A stretch of 64,000 nt of DNA, from positions 61,454-125,453 of the forward strand of contig SEGS01000033.1 in the NCBI GenBank assembly GCA_004210915.1, read 5' to 3'. The position numbers and the translations under genes are program-made. Source of the DNA: Variovorax sp. Its GTDB lineage: Bacteria; Pseudomonadota; Gammaproteobacteria; Burkholderiales; Burkholderiaceae_C. The notes under the pieces were generated by a model. That model did not search any database. It worked only from the letters and a program-made list of their open reading frames with translations, and was not told the origin of the DNA. Within the stretch, counting starts at the first letter, position 1, and each line of letters opens with the position of its first letter. Below, piece by piece: positions 44,920 to 54,335 of this stretch.

Positions 44920-47603
44920 TGATTCGCCTCGAGGCTCCGCGCTGGCCAGATTTTTGCGCGATGCGTGTAGGCGCCTTCCAGATTGGTCGAGCTGTCGATC
45001 CATGCCTGTGATACGTCGGCGCGAAAAAGATTGGCCTCACCCAAATCGGCCAGTCGAAAGTCGGCTTTGGAAAAATTGGTGTCGACGAGGTCAGCATTGC
45101 GCAACGATGCACCTGTGAGATCCGCGCGGATGAACAAGCTCTCCCCTCCCGTTAACCGGTCCATCCGCGCGCGAACCAGCCGGCACTCTGACAAGTCGCA
45201 GTTCAGCAAATGTGCATCGCGAAAATCCGCCGCGTCCAAACAGGTTGTCCGTAAGCCGCATTGCTTCAACGTGGCGCCACGGAACACGGCCCCCGCCATC
45301 GCGCTGCCGTGCGCGAAGCTGCATACCTCGAGCGCCGCACCGGAAAAATCCACGCCATTGCCTCCCTCCGTTGTCACGAAACTGGAGCCTGCCAAGCGCG
45401 CCTTGACGAAGGAAATGTCGCCGAGAACGCATTCGATCCACACTACCTGCCGAAATTCCGCTTCCTCGAACAGCATATGTTGAAGCGAGAGCTTCAGAAA
45501 TGTCACTTGCGTCCATCGCGAGCGGCTCAGGTCGCACCGCTGCCAGACACTCTCCTGCAGGTTGTTGTTCTCGAACTGCGCACCAACGAAGAGGCAGTTT
45601 CGAAACTGCGTCTTCTGGCAGGTGGCTTGCGACAGGTGGGCACCACTGAAGTCAGTGCCATCGCACTGCGCGCCACCCAGGTTGGCATGGTCCAGACGCG
45701 CATTCACCAGGCTTGCCTGCGCCATCCGCGCCCGCGCAAGCACCGCACTCGAGAAATTGCAGCCGTCCAGTTGGGCCCCGCGCAGGTCTGCATCCTCCAG
45801 ATTGGCACTGGAGAAGTCGGCGCCGCGCAGATCCAACCCCGAGAGGTTGACACCTGCGAGGTTCATGCGCGCGAATCGCCGCAGCGCGGGCTCGACTTCT
45901 CCAAGGCGCCGGCGCAGTTTGGCCGAACGGGCGCTCGAAGCCACAGGTGCGGGGTCCTGCAGATGCGCCACGTAGCGATGCCCCCGGCGGATGCGCTCGG
46001 CCTCTTTCTCGTGAGCCGCTTCGGCTTCGCGCACCTCTTCCACGCTCATCGATTTGCTATTGAGCTCCCTCTCGTGCTTCTCGTGCAACCTGGCGATCGT
46101 TTGATCAGGATCGAGGCGCTGCCCATCAGATGCACCGCCATGACCCTGCACGCTGGTTTTCGATCTTTCCGTCCTCGCACGCAGCGCGTCCAATTCGTTG
46201 TGCAAGCGCCCGGAAGCGGAAGGAGGGCGGGTTTCGGCACCGGATGCTGCCAACGGGCGAATTCCTGCCACCTCAGCCTCCCCAGCCCCTGCCCCTCGGC
46301 TCATCGCCGCGTCCATCTGGGCCTGCAACCGGTCGCTGTACTCTGGCAGGTCGTCCAGTTCCGGGAGCTTCCCGATCTCAGGTAGCGGCGGCAGATATTG
46401 CTCGGGATCAAGGCCTTTGCGCAAGAGTTCGCGGCGTCTTTCCTCGTGGCGACGAAGTTCGCCCGCACGTGCATTGCGCACCATCGGTCGCGCCATCATG
46501 TCGGACATGTGCCCTGCAACCCACGGCCCGAGGATTGACTTGGGGGCAAGATCGCTGTCGCGCACCGCATGAACGGCCTGGGCAGGATCCAACCGTTTGC
46601 CCAACACAGACTCGTAGTGCGACATCGTTCGTGGTGCATCAGGAAGCTCGATCGCTGCCATCAAATGCTGCACGTCCGCCGCATCGTCTTGTGCAATGGC
46701 AAAGGCGCCCTGCCAAATCAGCACGGCACGTTCGGCATGCGGAAACATCCACACGGTCGTCATGCGCATTTGGGATTCCTGCAGGTCGCTGCCGTCCTTT
46801 TTCCGACTGACGAAACAACGCACCTGCCATGGGGGCAAGGTCCCACGCAACACCGCTTGCGTGGGATGCATGTTCCACAGTTCATAAGCCGCCTCGTGCG
46901 GAACTTCATGCGCACCGACCCAATGCTGGTCCGGCGCTGCCGCGTTGAAGTAGCGCCAGTCTGCATCAGCAGCGAGCCCAGGAAACCGGTGCTCCAGCCA
47001 GTCCTGCCCGTAGTCGCTCCCAAGCATTCGAGTGCGTTGCGGCCAATCTGGCGGAATGCCGCCAAAGCCAGCCGGCCGGATGCGCTGGCCGTGCGACACC
47101 ATACGGGCGTCCGGTGCTTCCACGTTGGGCAGCCGGCGCGTATGCACGCCGTTGATCTGCTCATCGACAGTGCCGATCCCTAACGGGTTCTCGGCAATCT
47201 CGGCGCCACCGAAGGCATGCGCCCAATCCAACGGCATGCGCTCAAAAGGCTGGGGTGCTGTCATACGCCCAGCAAGCCAATAGCGATCACCCGACACCGT
47301 CAACGACTTGGCCTGACCGCCCACACGCGCCTGCACCGCGCAGATCGTTTTGTCCTTCTGGTGCGCGGTGTAGCCATAGCCGCTGATCAACCATTCCGGC
47401 GTGCTCTTCGGTACGCCGAGATCGAGCGTGTTGCCCGGCCCGATCTCTTCGGACACAAGCTGCCAAAGGTCCTGCTCCGAAAAGAGCTTTGGATCAGATG
47501 CCAAACTAACGAGGCCGAGTGCCGAGACGCCCAGGATGTGCTTGCCTTCCCAGCGATACGGCCGGCTCATCAGGCTGAGTCGCAAAGGTTTGATCGTCTT
47601 CAT
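44916..47603 (-). CDS. DUF2169 T6SS adaptor fused to pentapeptide repeats
   Basis: This 895-residue protein has an N-terminal DUF2169 domain (LSLMSRPYRWEGKHILGVSA; RMPLDWAHAFGGAEIAENPL; about the first 350 residues), a charged helical middle (about 420-600, HEKHERELNSKSMSVEEVRE) and a C-terminal pentapeptide-repeat helix of about 300 residues (MNLAGVNLSGLDLRGADFSS onward). DUF2169 proteins are adaptors that load particular effectors onto VgrG, as shown for Tde2 in Agrobacterium. The repeat half could dock the separate pentapeptide protein encoded next. It starts ten bases after the small membrane protein gene. Confidence 0.85.
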   Translation of the reverse strand: MKTIKPLRLSLMSRPYRWEGKHILGVSALGLVSLASDPKLFSEQDLWQLVSEEIGPGNTLDLGVPKSTPEWLISGYGYTAHQKDKTICAVQARVGGQAKSLTVSGDRYWLAGRMTAPQPFERMPLDWAHAFGGAEIAENPLGIGTVDEQINGVHTRRLPNVEAPDARMVSHGQRIRPAGFGGIPPDWPQRTRMLGSDYGQDWLEHRFPGLAADADWRYFNAAAPDQHWVGAHEVPHEAAYELWNMHPTQAVLRGTLPPWQVRCFVSRKKDGSDLQESQMRMTTVWMFPHAERAVLIWQGAFAIAQDDAADVQHLMAAIELPDAPRTMSHYESVLGKRLDPAQAVHAVRDSDLAPKSILGPWVAGHMSDMMARPMVRNARAGELRRHEERRRELLRKGLDPEQYLPPLPEIGKLPELDDLPEYSDRLQAQMDAAMSRGAGAGEAEVAGIRPLAASGAETRPPSASGRLHNELDALRARTERSKTSVQGHGGASDGQRLDPDQTIARLHEKHERELNSKSMSVEEVREAEAAHEKEAERIRRGHRYVAHLQDPAPVASSARSAKLRRRLGEVEPALRRFARMNLAGVNLSGLDLRGADFSSANLEDADLRGAQLDGCNFSSAVLARARMAQASLVNARLDHANLGGAQCDGTDFSGAHLSQATCQKTQFRNCLFVGAQFENNNLQESVWQRCDLSRSRWTQVTFLKLSLQHMLFEEAEFRQVVWIECVLGDISFVKARLAGSSFVTTEGGNGVDFSGAALEVCSFAHGSAMAGAVFRGATLKQCGLRTTCLDAADFRDAHLLNCDLSECRLVRARMDRLTGGESLFIRADLTGASLRNADLVDTNFSKADFRLADLGEANLFRADVSQAWIDSSTNLEGAYTHRAKIWPARSLEANQ

Positions 47604-47613
47604 GAAACCACCC

Positions 47614-47991
47614 TCATCGCCGAGGTTGGTCGACCGCGACCTCGCGCGTACCGGGATCAACGCGCACCTTGATGCGACGCCCCGGTGCAAATTCGGCAAG
47701 CTTCACCGGGCTGATCGGGACCGTGAGTTCGACATCGAAGGGCTGGGGGGCCGCCTCAGCTTCAGCCGGCTCCACGCGAAGGCGCAGCCGCGTCAGGATG
47801 TAGATCGCGCTGATGCGGTTGCCCGTGTCATAGGTGTCCAGCACAACCGCCTGAGCCGGCCGGCCGGCCTTGAGCACCCGGTCGGTCTTCGACTCGTCCG
47901 TGACCCAGCGGGCCACCAGCCGCTGCAGAATAAACATGCCGGCCACACAGGCGAGGACCAACAGGGTCCACTCAATCACACCGCCAACCAT
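47614..47991 (-). CDS. Small membrane protein between vgrG and the DUF2169 adaptor
   Basis: This 125-residue protein has one N-terminal membrane helix (WTLLVLACVAGMFILQRLV) and a soluble beta-rich domain (PAQAVVLDTYDTGNRISAIY and GRRIKVRVDPGTREVAV). The soluble part resembles DUF3592-like SH3-type folds, but I do not recognise the family with certainty. Its place between vgrG and an effector adaptor is where immunity or accessory genes sit. It could equally be a membrane accessory of the T6SS. It begins 30 bases after the vgrG stop. Confidence 0.65.
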   Translation of the reverse strand: MVGGVIEWTLLVLACVAGMFILQRLVARWVTDESKTDRVLKAGRPAQAVVLDTYDTGNRISAIYILTRLRLRVEPAEAEAAPQPFDVELTVPISPVKLAEFAPGRRIKVRVDPGTREVAVDQPRR

Positions 47992-48021
47992 GGTTTGCTT
48001 CGTCGGGCAGGCGTGCTGCGT

Positions 48022-50403
48022 TCAGGCATAGAGCTTGAAGCCCGCGAAGAGTTCGAACCCCTTATTGGCGATCTGGAATGCGGTCTGTGTCGTCGTGAAG
48101 CCACCGACCGTAATCGACGCGTCGTACAACGTGAAAGTCCCCATTGCGATATCAGCCTTGGCCCAACTCTGGCTGTACTGAAAATCGTTGTAGAACTGTG
48201 CGGTGCCGTTGTGCAGTTCCATCGACCCGTTGATGGAGTAGCTCAAGCCAGTCGTTTCCGTATGTCGCGAAGGCGCCGTGTCGATCACGTGCGTGCGGTT
48301 GGTCCGCCGCACGTTATTGCCTTCGAGCACCACGTCGCCCGAGGCCACGATGTGAATGTCACCCGCGGTAGTCTTGACATCCAGATCGGCACCTACGCTC
48401 TGCACGGTCATCTTGCCGCCTGTCGTCAAGAGCATGTCGCCCACCGAGCCAATGGACTCCGTGCCGCTCATGATCCGCATGCTGCTGCCATCGACGAAAT
48501 AAAGCTCGCCGCCGTTGACCGTCACGCCCTTGCCATTGGATTCCTCGGTGTACTTGCCGACCACTGTGGTGGTCTGCGGGCCGGCAATGTCTTCCTTGAG
48601 CGACGTGCCGATGATTCGCTCTTCGCCGCTGTCCACAGTGTCTTTGCGCGTGCCCGTGACATGAATCGTCTGATTGCCGATCACATCGACCTGCTGATTC
48701 CCACCATCGACCTTGATGAACTGGTCCCCGCCATTGACCGTGATCGTCTGCGGCCCACCCTTGTTGACCGTCAGCGTGTGCGGCCCGTTGACCGTCTCGT
48801 CCAGCGAGGTATTGGTCGTGTATGTGTCCGCGCCCTCGATCACCGTCACGCGCGTGCCGTCGACGGTGTGCGTTTCGTTGTTCTCGACGTTGAGGCTGAA
48901 GTCCTTTTGCGCATGGATCTTGATCGACTCGTTGCTCGGGTCGTCGTCGATCACGAAGTGGTTGGCCAGTTCGCCGTCGCCCTTGATCGTGCGGCTGATG
49001 AAGCCGCTGACCGTCGCCTTGGCTGGCAGTTCCAGCGGTGGCATCTGGTCGGCGTTGTAGACGCGGCCGATGATGATGGGCCGGTCGAGGCATCCGGCGA
49101 TGAAGTCGACGATGACCTCCTGCCCGACGCGCGGGTGGTTGACCGCGCCGAAGTTGGAGCCTGCCCAGGCGCTCGACACGCGCACCCAGCATGAACTGTC
49201 TTCATTGCGCTTGCCGTAACGGTCCCAGCGAAACTGGACCTTGACCCGGCCGTACTTGTCGATCCAGATGTCCTCGCCGGGCGGGCCGACGACGGTCGCG
49301 GTCTGCGGACCGTTGGAGACCGGGATGCGCGTGACGCGCGGCGCGCGGAACGCGAAGGAGGTCGGCTGTACGCCGAACTGGAAGCCGTAGTCGCCTTCCG
49401 CGCTGCCCGATGCGTAGCCGCCTTCACGCAGGCTGTAGAGCACCGAGACGATCAAGTACTCGCGGTTGTCTTCTTCGCGCGGCGCGTTCTGCATCTTGAA
49501 GCGGTAGCCCGGCGCCATGCCCCGAACGGTCGCGTGGCCGATGTCCAGCTCGGCCTGCGCCTGCGCCTCCTCGAGCCGGATACGGGCGTAGTGCTCTCCC
49601 TGCCCGCTGTCGCTGAAGCCGCCCATCCATTCGTACATCTCGTACTGGCCATGATCGTGGCCGCGTGGCTGGCTGCGCGTCGTGAGCAGGTCGGCCTTGG
49701 GCTTCTTGAAGTCGAAGTCATCGACGACGTAGGTGCCGGGACGGATCTCTTCAGTGACTTCCCAGCGGTCGATCGCCTCGCGGCCCGGGTCGCCGACGCG
49801 ATCGGTCGAGAGGTAGCTGATGCGCGGGTACTGCGGCAACGTCTCGTGCGCGCTCATGTCATCGGCCAACACCAGCGTGTGCTGGTTCTTGTCGTGCTTG
49901 AAGAAATAGTAGATGCCTTCGTGCTCCATGAGCCGGCTCACAAAGGCGAAGTCCGTCTCCTGGTATTGAACGCAATAGTCCCACTGCCGGTACGACGCGC
50001 TGAGCTTCTTCTCGAAGGCGAAGCCGTAGTCACCGAGCACCTCTTCGATGATCTCGACCACCGACTTGTTCTGGAATATCTTGCAGTCGCTCGTGCGCGT
50101 GAGGTACCACAGCCAGGGCCGGACCGACGCGCGATACACGGTGTAGCGCGACGAGGCACCCTCCCTGCCGATCATCGTGAACCGTGTGACTTGGCCGTTG
50201 AGGTAGCGCGGCGTACCGTCGAGCGTCTTGACCTCGAGCGTCAGCGGCTTCCCGAGCATCGCTTTCATGTCGACCGATGTGGTCGGGCTCAGCAGGTCCA
50301 CTTCGAACTCGAAGAGCTGCGACAGCCCTTCGCTGCCATGCATCGAACGGAACAGCAGCTGCTCCGGACCCAGCGGTGTATGCGCAGTGACAACTCTTGC
50401 CAT
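48022..50403 (-). CDS. vgrG: T6SS spike protein VgrG (TssI)
   Basis: This 793-residue spike has a gp27-like base (MARVVTAHTPLGPEQLLFRS to about residue 380), a gp5-like OB fold (WIDKYGRVKVQFRWDRYG and WAGSNFGAVNHPRVGQEVIV) and a long repetitive beta-prism needle (HTVDGTRVTVIEG, then several T-x-V-x-G strands). The last 90 residues (INGSMELHNGTAQFYNDF onward) are not a known toxin domain, so it looks like a structural VgrG that delivers a recruited cargo. It follows clpV by 12 bases and heads the spike-and-adaptor set. Confidence 0.93.
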   Translation of the reverse strand: MARVVTAHTPLGPEQLLFRSMHGSEGLSQLFEFEVDLLSPTTSVDMKAMLGKPLTLEVKTLDGTPRYLNGQVTRFTMIGREGASSRYTVYRASVRPWLWYLTRTSDCKIFQNKSVVEIIEEVLGDYGFAFEKKLSASYRQWDYCVQYQETDFAFVSRLMEHEGIYYFFKHDKNQHTLVLADDMSAHETLPQYPRISYLSTDRVGDPGREAIDRWEVTEEIRPGTYVVDDFDFKKPKADLLTTRSQPRGHDHGQYEMYEWMGGFSDSGQGEHYARIRLEEAQAQAELDIGHATVRGMAPGYRFKMQNAPREEDNREYLIVSVLYSLREGGYASGSAEGDYGFQFGVQPTSFAFRAPRVTRIPVSNGPQTATVVGPPGEDIWIDKYGRVKVQFRWDRYGKRNEDSSCWVRVSSAWAGSNFGAVNHPRVGQEVIVDFIAGCLDRPIIIGRVYNADQMPPLELPAKATVSGFISRTIKGDGELANHFVIDDDPSNESIKIHAQKDFSLNVENNETHTVDGTRVTVIEGADTYTTNTSLDETVNGPHTLTVNKGGPQTITVNGGDQFIKVDGGNQQVDVIGNQTIHVTGTRKDTVDSGEERIIGTSLKEDIAGPQTTTVVGKYTEESNGKGVTVNGGELYFVDGSSMRIMSGTESIGSVGDMLLTTGGKMTVQSVGADLDVKTTAGDIHIVASGDVVLEGNNVRRTNRTHVIDTAPSRHTETTGLSYSINGSMELHNGTAQFYNDFQYSQSWAKADIAMGTFTLYDASITVGGFTTTQTAFQIANKGFELFAGFKLYA

Positions 50404-50415
50404 GTGGTGCTCCCC

Positions 50416-53181
50416 TTATGTCGCTTGACGTTCGGAAAATTCGTACTGGAAATCGTCGCCCGACGCACTCAAGCGTACAGCAGCGAGCTTGCGCGCACTG
50501 ACCGTGGCGCCGATGACCTCTTCGCTCAGGCGCGGCAGGATGGTGTGCGTGAGGATCGCATCGATCATCCGGCCACCCGACTCTATGGCGGTACAGCGGC
50601 GCGCCACCAGCTCGACGGCGCTTTCGTTGTAATCCAATGTAATGCCGTGATTCGACACCAGGCGCGCGGCGATGCGGTCGAGCTGGAGGCGAATGATGCG
50701 ATGCAGGGCGTCGGCCTGCAACGGGTAGTAGGGCACGACCACCAGCCGGCCCAGCAATGCCGGGGCAAAGACCTTGAGCAAGGGCTCACGTAGCGCGGCG
50801 GCCAGCGGTTCGGGATCGGGTCGCAGGGTCGGCTCTTCGCACAGTTGCATCACCAGGTCGGTGCCGACGTTCGACGTCATGATGATCACCGTGTTGCGAA
50901 AGTCGATGTGCCGGCCTTCGCCGTCTTCCATCCAGCCCTTGTCGAAGACCTGGAAGAAGATCTCGTGCACATCAGTGTGCGCTTTCTCGATCTCGTCGAG
51001 CAGCACCACGCTGTAGGGCCGGCGGCGCACGGCCTCGGTCAGCACGCCGCCTTCGCCGTACCCGACGTAGCCGGGCGGCGCGCCCTTGAGCGTGGAGACG
51101 GTGTGCGACTCCTGGAACTCGCTCATGTTGATGGTCACGAGGTTCTGTTCGCCGCCGTACAGCGCCTCCGACAGCGCGAGCGCAGTCTCGGTCTTGCCGA
51201 CGCCCGAAGGGCCGCACAAGAGGAACACGCCGACCGGCTTGTTGGGGTTGTCGAGCCGCGCGCGCGCCGTGCGGATGCGCCGCGAGATGGTCTCGAGGGC
51301 GTCGGGTTGCGCCACCACGCGCGCCGACAGGATCTCGCCGAGCCGCAGCACCGACTGCGCGTCGTCACGCACCATGCGGCCGATGGGGATGCCGGTCCAG
51401 TCGGCCACGACAGTGGCGATGGCCTGCGCATCGACGGCAGCGAGGATCAGCGGCGATTCGCCCTGCAACTGCACGAGCTGGTCCTGGGCGTCGTTGAGCT
51501 CGGCGCGGAGTTCTTCGGGTGTGCGTTCGGGCGCAGCGGGTTGCGTGGCAGCTTGCACCGGCGGTACTTCGGCCGACGCCTCATCCGCGCCTTCGGTGTC
51601 CAGATCCTCTTCGGCTGCGGTCGTCGCCTGCACCGGCACGGCGGCGGGCGACAGCTGCTTGCGCAACGCCACGATGCGCTCGACCAGCGTGGCCTCTTCC
51701 ACACGGCGCTTCTCCAGCAGGGCCAGCTCGGCCTGCGCCGCAGCGACCTGGGCCGCGATGTCTTCCACGCGCTGCTGTTCGCCCACGCCGATCGCGGCTT
51801 CGCGCCCCGCGATCCCCGACTCGATGCCCAGCACCTCGATGCGCCGCTGCAGGTCTTCCAGCGCTGCCGGCAGCGCGTGCTGGCTCAGCGCCACGCGCGC
51901 GCATGCGGTATCCAGCAGGCTCACCGCCTTGTCTGGCAACTGGCGCGCGGGGATGTAGCGGTGCGACAGGCTCACCGCTGCTTCTAGCGCGGCATCGAGG
52001 ATCAGCACGCCATGGTGCTTCTCCAGCTCGGCGGAAATACCGCGCAGCATGATCACGGCCTTGGGCTCGGTGGGCTCATGCACCTGGATGGTCTGGAAGC
52101 GACGCGTGAGCGCCGGGTCCTTCTCGATGTATTTCTTGTATTCCGACCAGGTGGTCGCGCCGATGGTGCGCAGCCGGCCGCGTGCCAACGCGGGCTTGAG
52201 CAGGTTGGCCGCATCGCCGGTACCCGCCGTGCCGCCCGCGCCGACCAATGTGTGCACTTCGTCGACGAACAGCACGATGGGCTTGGGGCTCTTCTCGACT
52301 TCGTCGATCACCTGCCGCAGCCGTTGCTCGAACTCGCCCTTCACGCCGGCGCCAGCCTGCAGCAGCGTGGGGTCGAGCACCCACAGCGACACGTCCTTGA
52401 GCGAAGGCGGCACGTCGCCCGAGGCCAGGCGCGACGCCAGCCCCTCGACCACCGCGGTCTTGCCGACGCCGGCCTCGCCGGTGAGCAGCGGGTTGTTCTG
52501 GCGGCGCCGCATCAGGATGTCGATGATCTGGCGGATCTCGTCGTCGCGGCCGTACACCGGGTCGAGCTCGCCGGCGCGCGCCTTCGCAGTCAGGTCGCTC
52601 GCGTACTTGGCCAGCGCGGAGCCACCGGCCGGCGCGGCGCTGTCGCCCTGGTGCGCCGCTGCAGGCGGGCCGCTGCCGATGCCGGGCGCTGCGTCGTAGT
52701 CGTCCTCGGGCGAGCCTTCGGTCCATTCGGTCAGCTGCGCAATGAGCACGTCGGGCACGATCTTGTCGAACTCGCGCGAGATGCCCGACAGCACCTGCCG
52801 AAGGCCCGGCGTCTTGATCAGGCCCGCCAGCAGGTAGGCGCCGCGGATCGTGCCGGCCTCGAAACGAAGACTGGCATACACCCACGCGCGCTCCACCGCG
52901 CTGTCGACATGCTCGGAAATGTCGCTGATCGACGTGGCGCCATGCGGCAGGCGGTCCAGCGCGCGCTGCAGGTCCTGCTCGACGGCGTCGAGGTTGAGGC
53001 CGCCGCGCTTGATGATGCGCAGCATGTCGCTGTCCTGCAGTTGCAGGATCTGGTGAAGCCAGTGCACCAGCTCGACATAAGCGTTGCCGCGCAGCTTGGC
53101 GAAGGCCGTGGCCGTTTCCAGTGCCTTGTAGAGCACCGGATTGAGCTTGGAGAAAAGGGATACGCGGCGGATGTCGGTCAT
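50416..53181 (-). CDS. clpV: T6SS sheath-recycling ATPase ClpV (TssH)
   Basis: This 921-residue AAA+ unfoldase disassembles contracted TssBC sheaths. It has an N-domain (LFSKLNPVLYKALETATAFA), AAA1 with Walker A GEAGVGKTA and Walker B VLFVDEVH, a middle coiled coil of ordinary length, and AAA2 with GPSGVGKTE and VVLLDEIEKAH. An acidic, Ala/Pro-rich insert (EEDLDTEGADEASAEVPPVQ) lies in the coiled-coil region and may be lineage-specific. Its ATG overlaps the tssG stop (ATGA). Confidence 0.95.
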   Translation of the reverse strand: MTDIRRVSLFSKLNPVLYKALETATAFAKLRGNAYVELVHWLHQILQLQDSDMLRIIKRGGLNLDAVEQDLQRALDRLPHGATSISDISEHVDSAVERAWVYASLRFEAGTIRGAYLLAGLIKTPGLRQVLSGISREFDKIVPDVLIAQLTEWTEGSPEDDYDAAPGIGSGPPAAAHQGDSAAPAGGSALAKYASDLTAKARAGELDPVYGRDDEIRQIIDILMRRRQNNPLLTGEAGVGKTAVVEGLASRLASGDVPPSLKDVSLWVLDPTLLQAGAGVKGEFEQRLRQVIDEVEKSPKPIVLFVDEVHTLVGAGGTAGTGDAANLLKPALARGRLRTIGATTWSEYKKYIEKDPALTRRFQTIQVHEPTEPKAVIMLRGISAELEKHHGVLILDAALEAAVSLSHRYIPARQLPDKAVSLLDTACARVALSQHALPAALEDLQRRIEVLGIESGIAGREAAIGVGEQQRVEDIAAQVAAAQAELALLEKRRVEEATLVERIVALRKQLSPAAVPVQATTAAEEDLDTEGADEASAEVPPVQAATQPAAPERTPEELRAELNDAQDQLVQLQGESPLILAAVDAQAIATVVADWTGIPIGRMVRDDAQSVLRLGEILSARVVAQPDALETISRRIRTARARLDNPNKPVGVFLLCGPSGVGKTETALALSEALYGGEQNLVTINMSEFQESHTVSTLKGAPPGYVGYGEGGVLTEAVRRRPYSVVLLDEIEKAHTDVHEIFFQVFDKGWMEDGEGRHIDFRNTVIIMTSNVGTDLVMQLCEEPTLRPDPEPLAAALREPLLKVFAPALLGRLVVVPYYPLQADALHRIIRLQLDRIAARLVSNHGITLDYNESAVELVARRCTAIESGGRMIDAILTHTILPRLSEEVIGATVSARKLAAVRLSASGDDFQYEFSERQAT

Positions 53182-54335
53182 GGAGAGGAAGCAGGCACGG
53201 CCGCGGAGGCCGAGGGAGAACGGGAAAACAAGGCCTCGGGCTGGAACAACATGTCGCCGGCGTCGGTGTCCGACAGGCGTTCGCCCAGCCAGCTGCCCCA
53301 GCCCAGCCGCTGGTCGCTGCACAGGCGCATGCCTTGGGCTTCGGGTTTCTTGAGGATCAGGCGCAGCTCCCAGGCGAATTCGATGCCGATGTACTGCCGC
53401 ACCCAGTCGACGACTTGCTTGAGGCGCTGGCTGCCGGGCAGGAAGGCGCGGAATTCTTCTTGTGACAGCGGACCCAATTCCAGCCGGAACTTGCTCTGCG
53501 CATCGCGCACCGCGAGGCCCACGGTCGCGCCACTGCCGAGCCGGTGGTTGCGGCCCATGAGGCCAATCGTGCTGATCTGGCGCTCGTCGAGCATGACCCA
53601 GTCGCTCACGAACTCCTGCACGTGCACGGGCACATCGAAGTAGAGCCGCAGGATCTGGATCAACCCCTCGGGGTTGCGCGTTTGCCGCACCAGATGTCCC
53701 GCCATGAAGGTGCGCGCGTGGTCGGCGATGCGGTCGCGTTCCTTCAGGCCCGGCTGGCCCATGTTCATCAGGCTGGCCACGTAGTCGACGAAGCGATGGC
53801 CGTCGGGCCGGTCGAGGCTGTTGACCGACTGGGCGTCGGCCCATGCGCGGTAGAACAGCAGGATCAGCCGGTGATGAAACAGGTCGGCGAAGGCGCTGAG
53901 CGTGTGGTCGGCATGGTGGCGCTTGCGCTCGCGCGCGTACTCGGTCAGGTGCAGCGGCAATGGGCCGTTGGGGCCGAACAGGCCAAAGCCGTAGATCGAG
54001 ATGCGCGGCGGCCCGTCGCTGTCGATGTCGACGCCCGACACATTCGACGGCGCGAAGGCCATCGATGGCTCCTGCCCGAGACGCAGCGGCTCGTCGACCG
54101 GGCGCGGCGCGCGGCCCAGCAGCGGATGATCGCCTTGCGCATCGAGCCGGCGCAGCAGCATGAAGAGGTCATGCTCGAACGGTTGACCGACCAGCCCTTG
54201 CCAGAGCGCCGGATCGATTTCGGGAATGCCCCGTCGACGCGTGGGCGCCACCGAAGGCGCGACGCTGGCTGCGGCTTCGGACTCCGTCACGGCTTCAACC
54301 GCGAGCGCCTCGTGTTCGCGCCTTTCCATGTTCAT
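53178..54335 (-). CDS. tssG: T6SS baseplate protein TssG
   Basis: This 385-residue baseplate wedge protein has PFEHDLFMLLRRLDAQGDHP, FGLFGPNGPLPLHLTEYARE and FYRAWADAQ as family landmarks. It carries an extra N-terminal tail of about 35 residues rich in Glu/Ala/Val (MNMERREHEALAVEAVTESE), upstream of the usual domain start. The ATG at 54335 overlaps the tssF stop (ATGA), which supports the longer version over a downstream start. Confidence 0.93.
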   Translation of the reverse strand: MNMERREHEALAVEAVTESEAAASVAPSVAPTRRRGIPEIDPALWQGLVGQPFEHDLFMLLRRLDAQGDHPLLGRAPRPVDEPLRLGQEPSMAFAPSNVSGVDIDSDGPPRISIYGFGLFGPNGPLPLHLTEYARERKRHHADHTLSAFADLFHHRLILLFYRAWADAQSVNSLDRPDGHRFVDYVASLMNMGQPGLKERDRIADHARTFMAGHLVRQTRNPEGLIQILRLYFDVPVHVQEFVSDWVMLDERQISTIGLMGRNHRLGSGATVGLAVRDAQSKFRLELGPLSQEEFRAFLPGSQRLKQVVDWVRQYIGIEFAWELRLILKKPEAQGMRLCSDQRLGWGSWLGERLSDTDAGDMLFQPEALFSRSPSASAAVPASSP

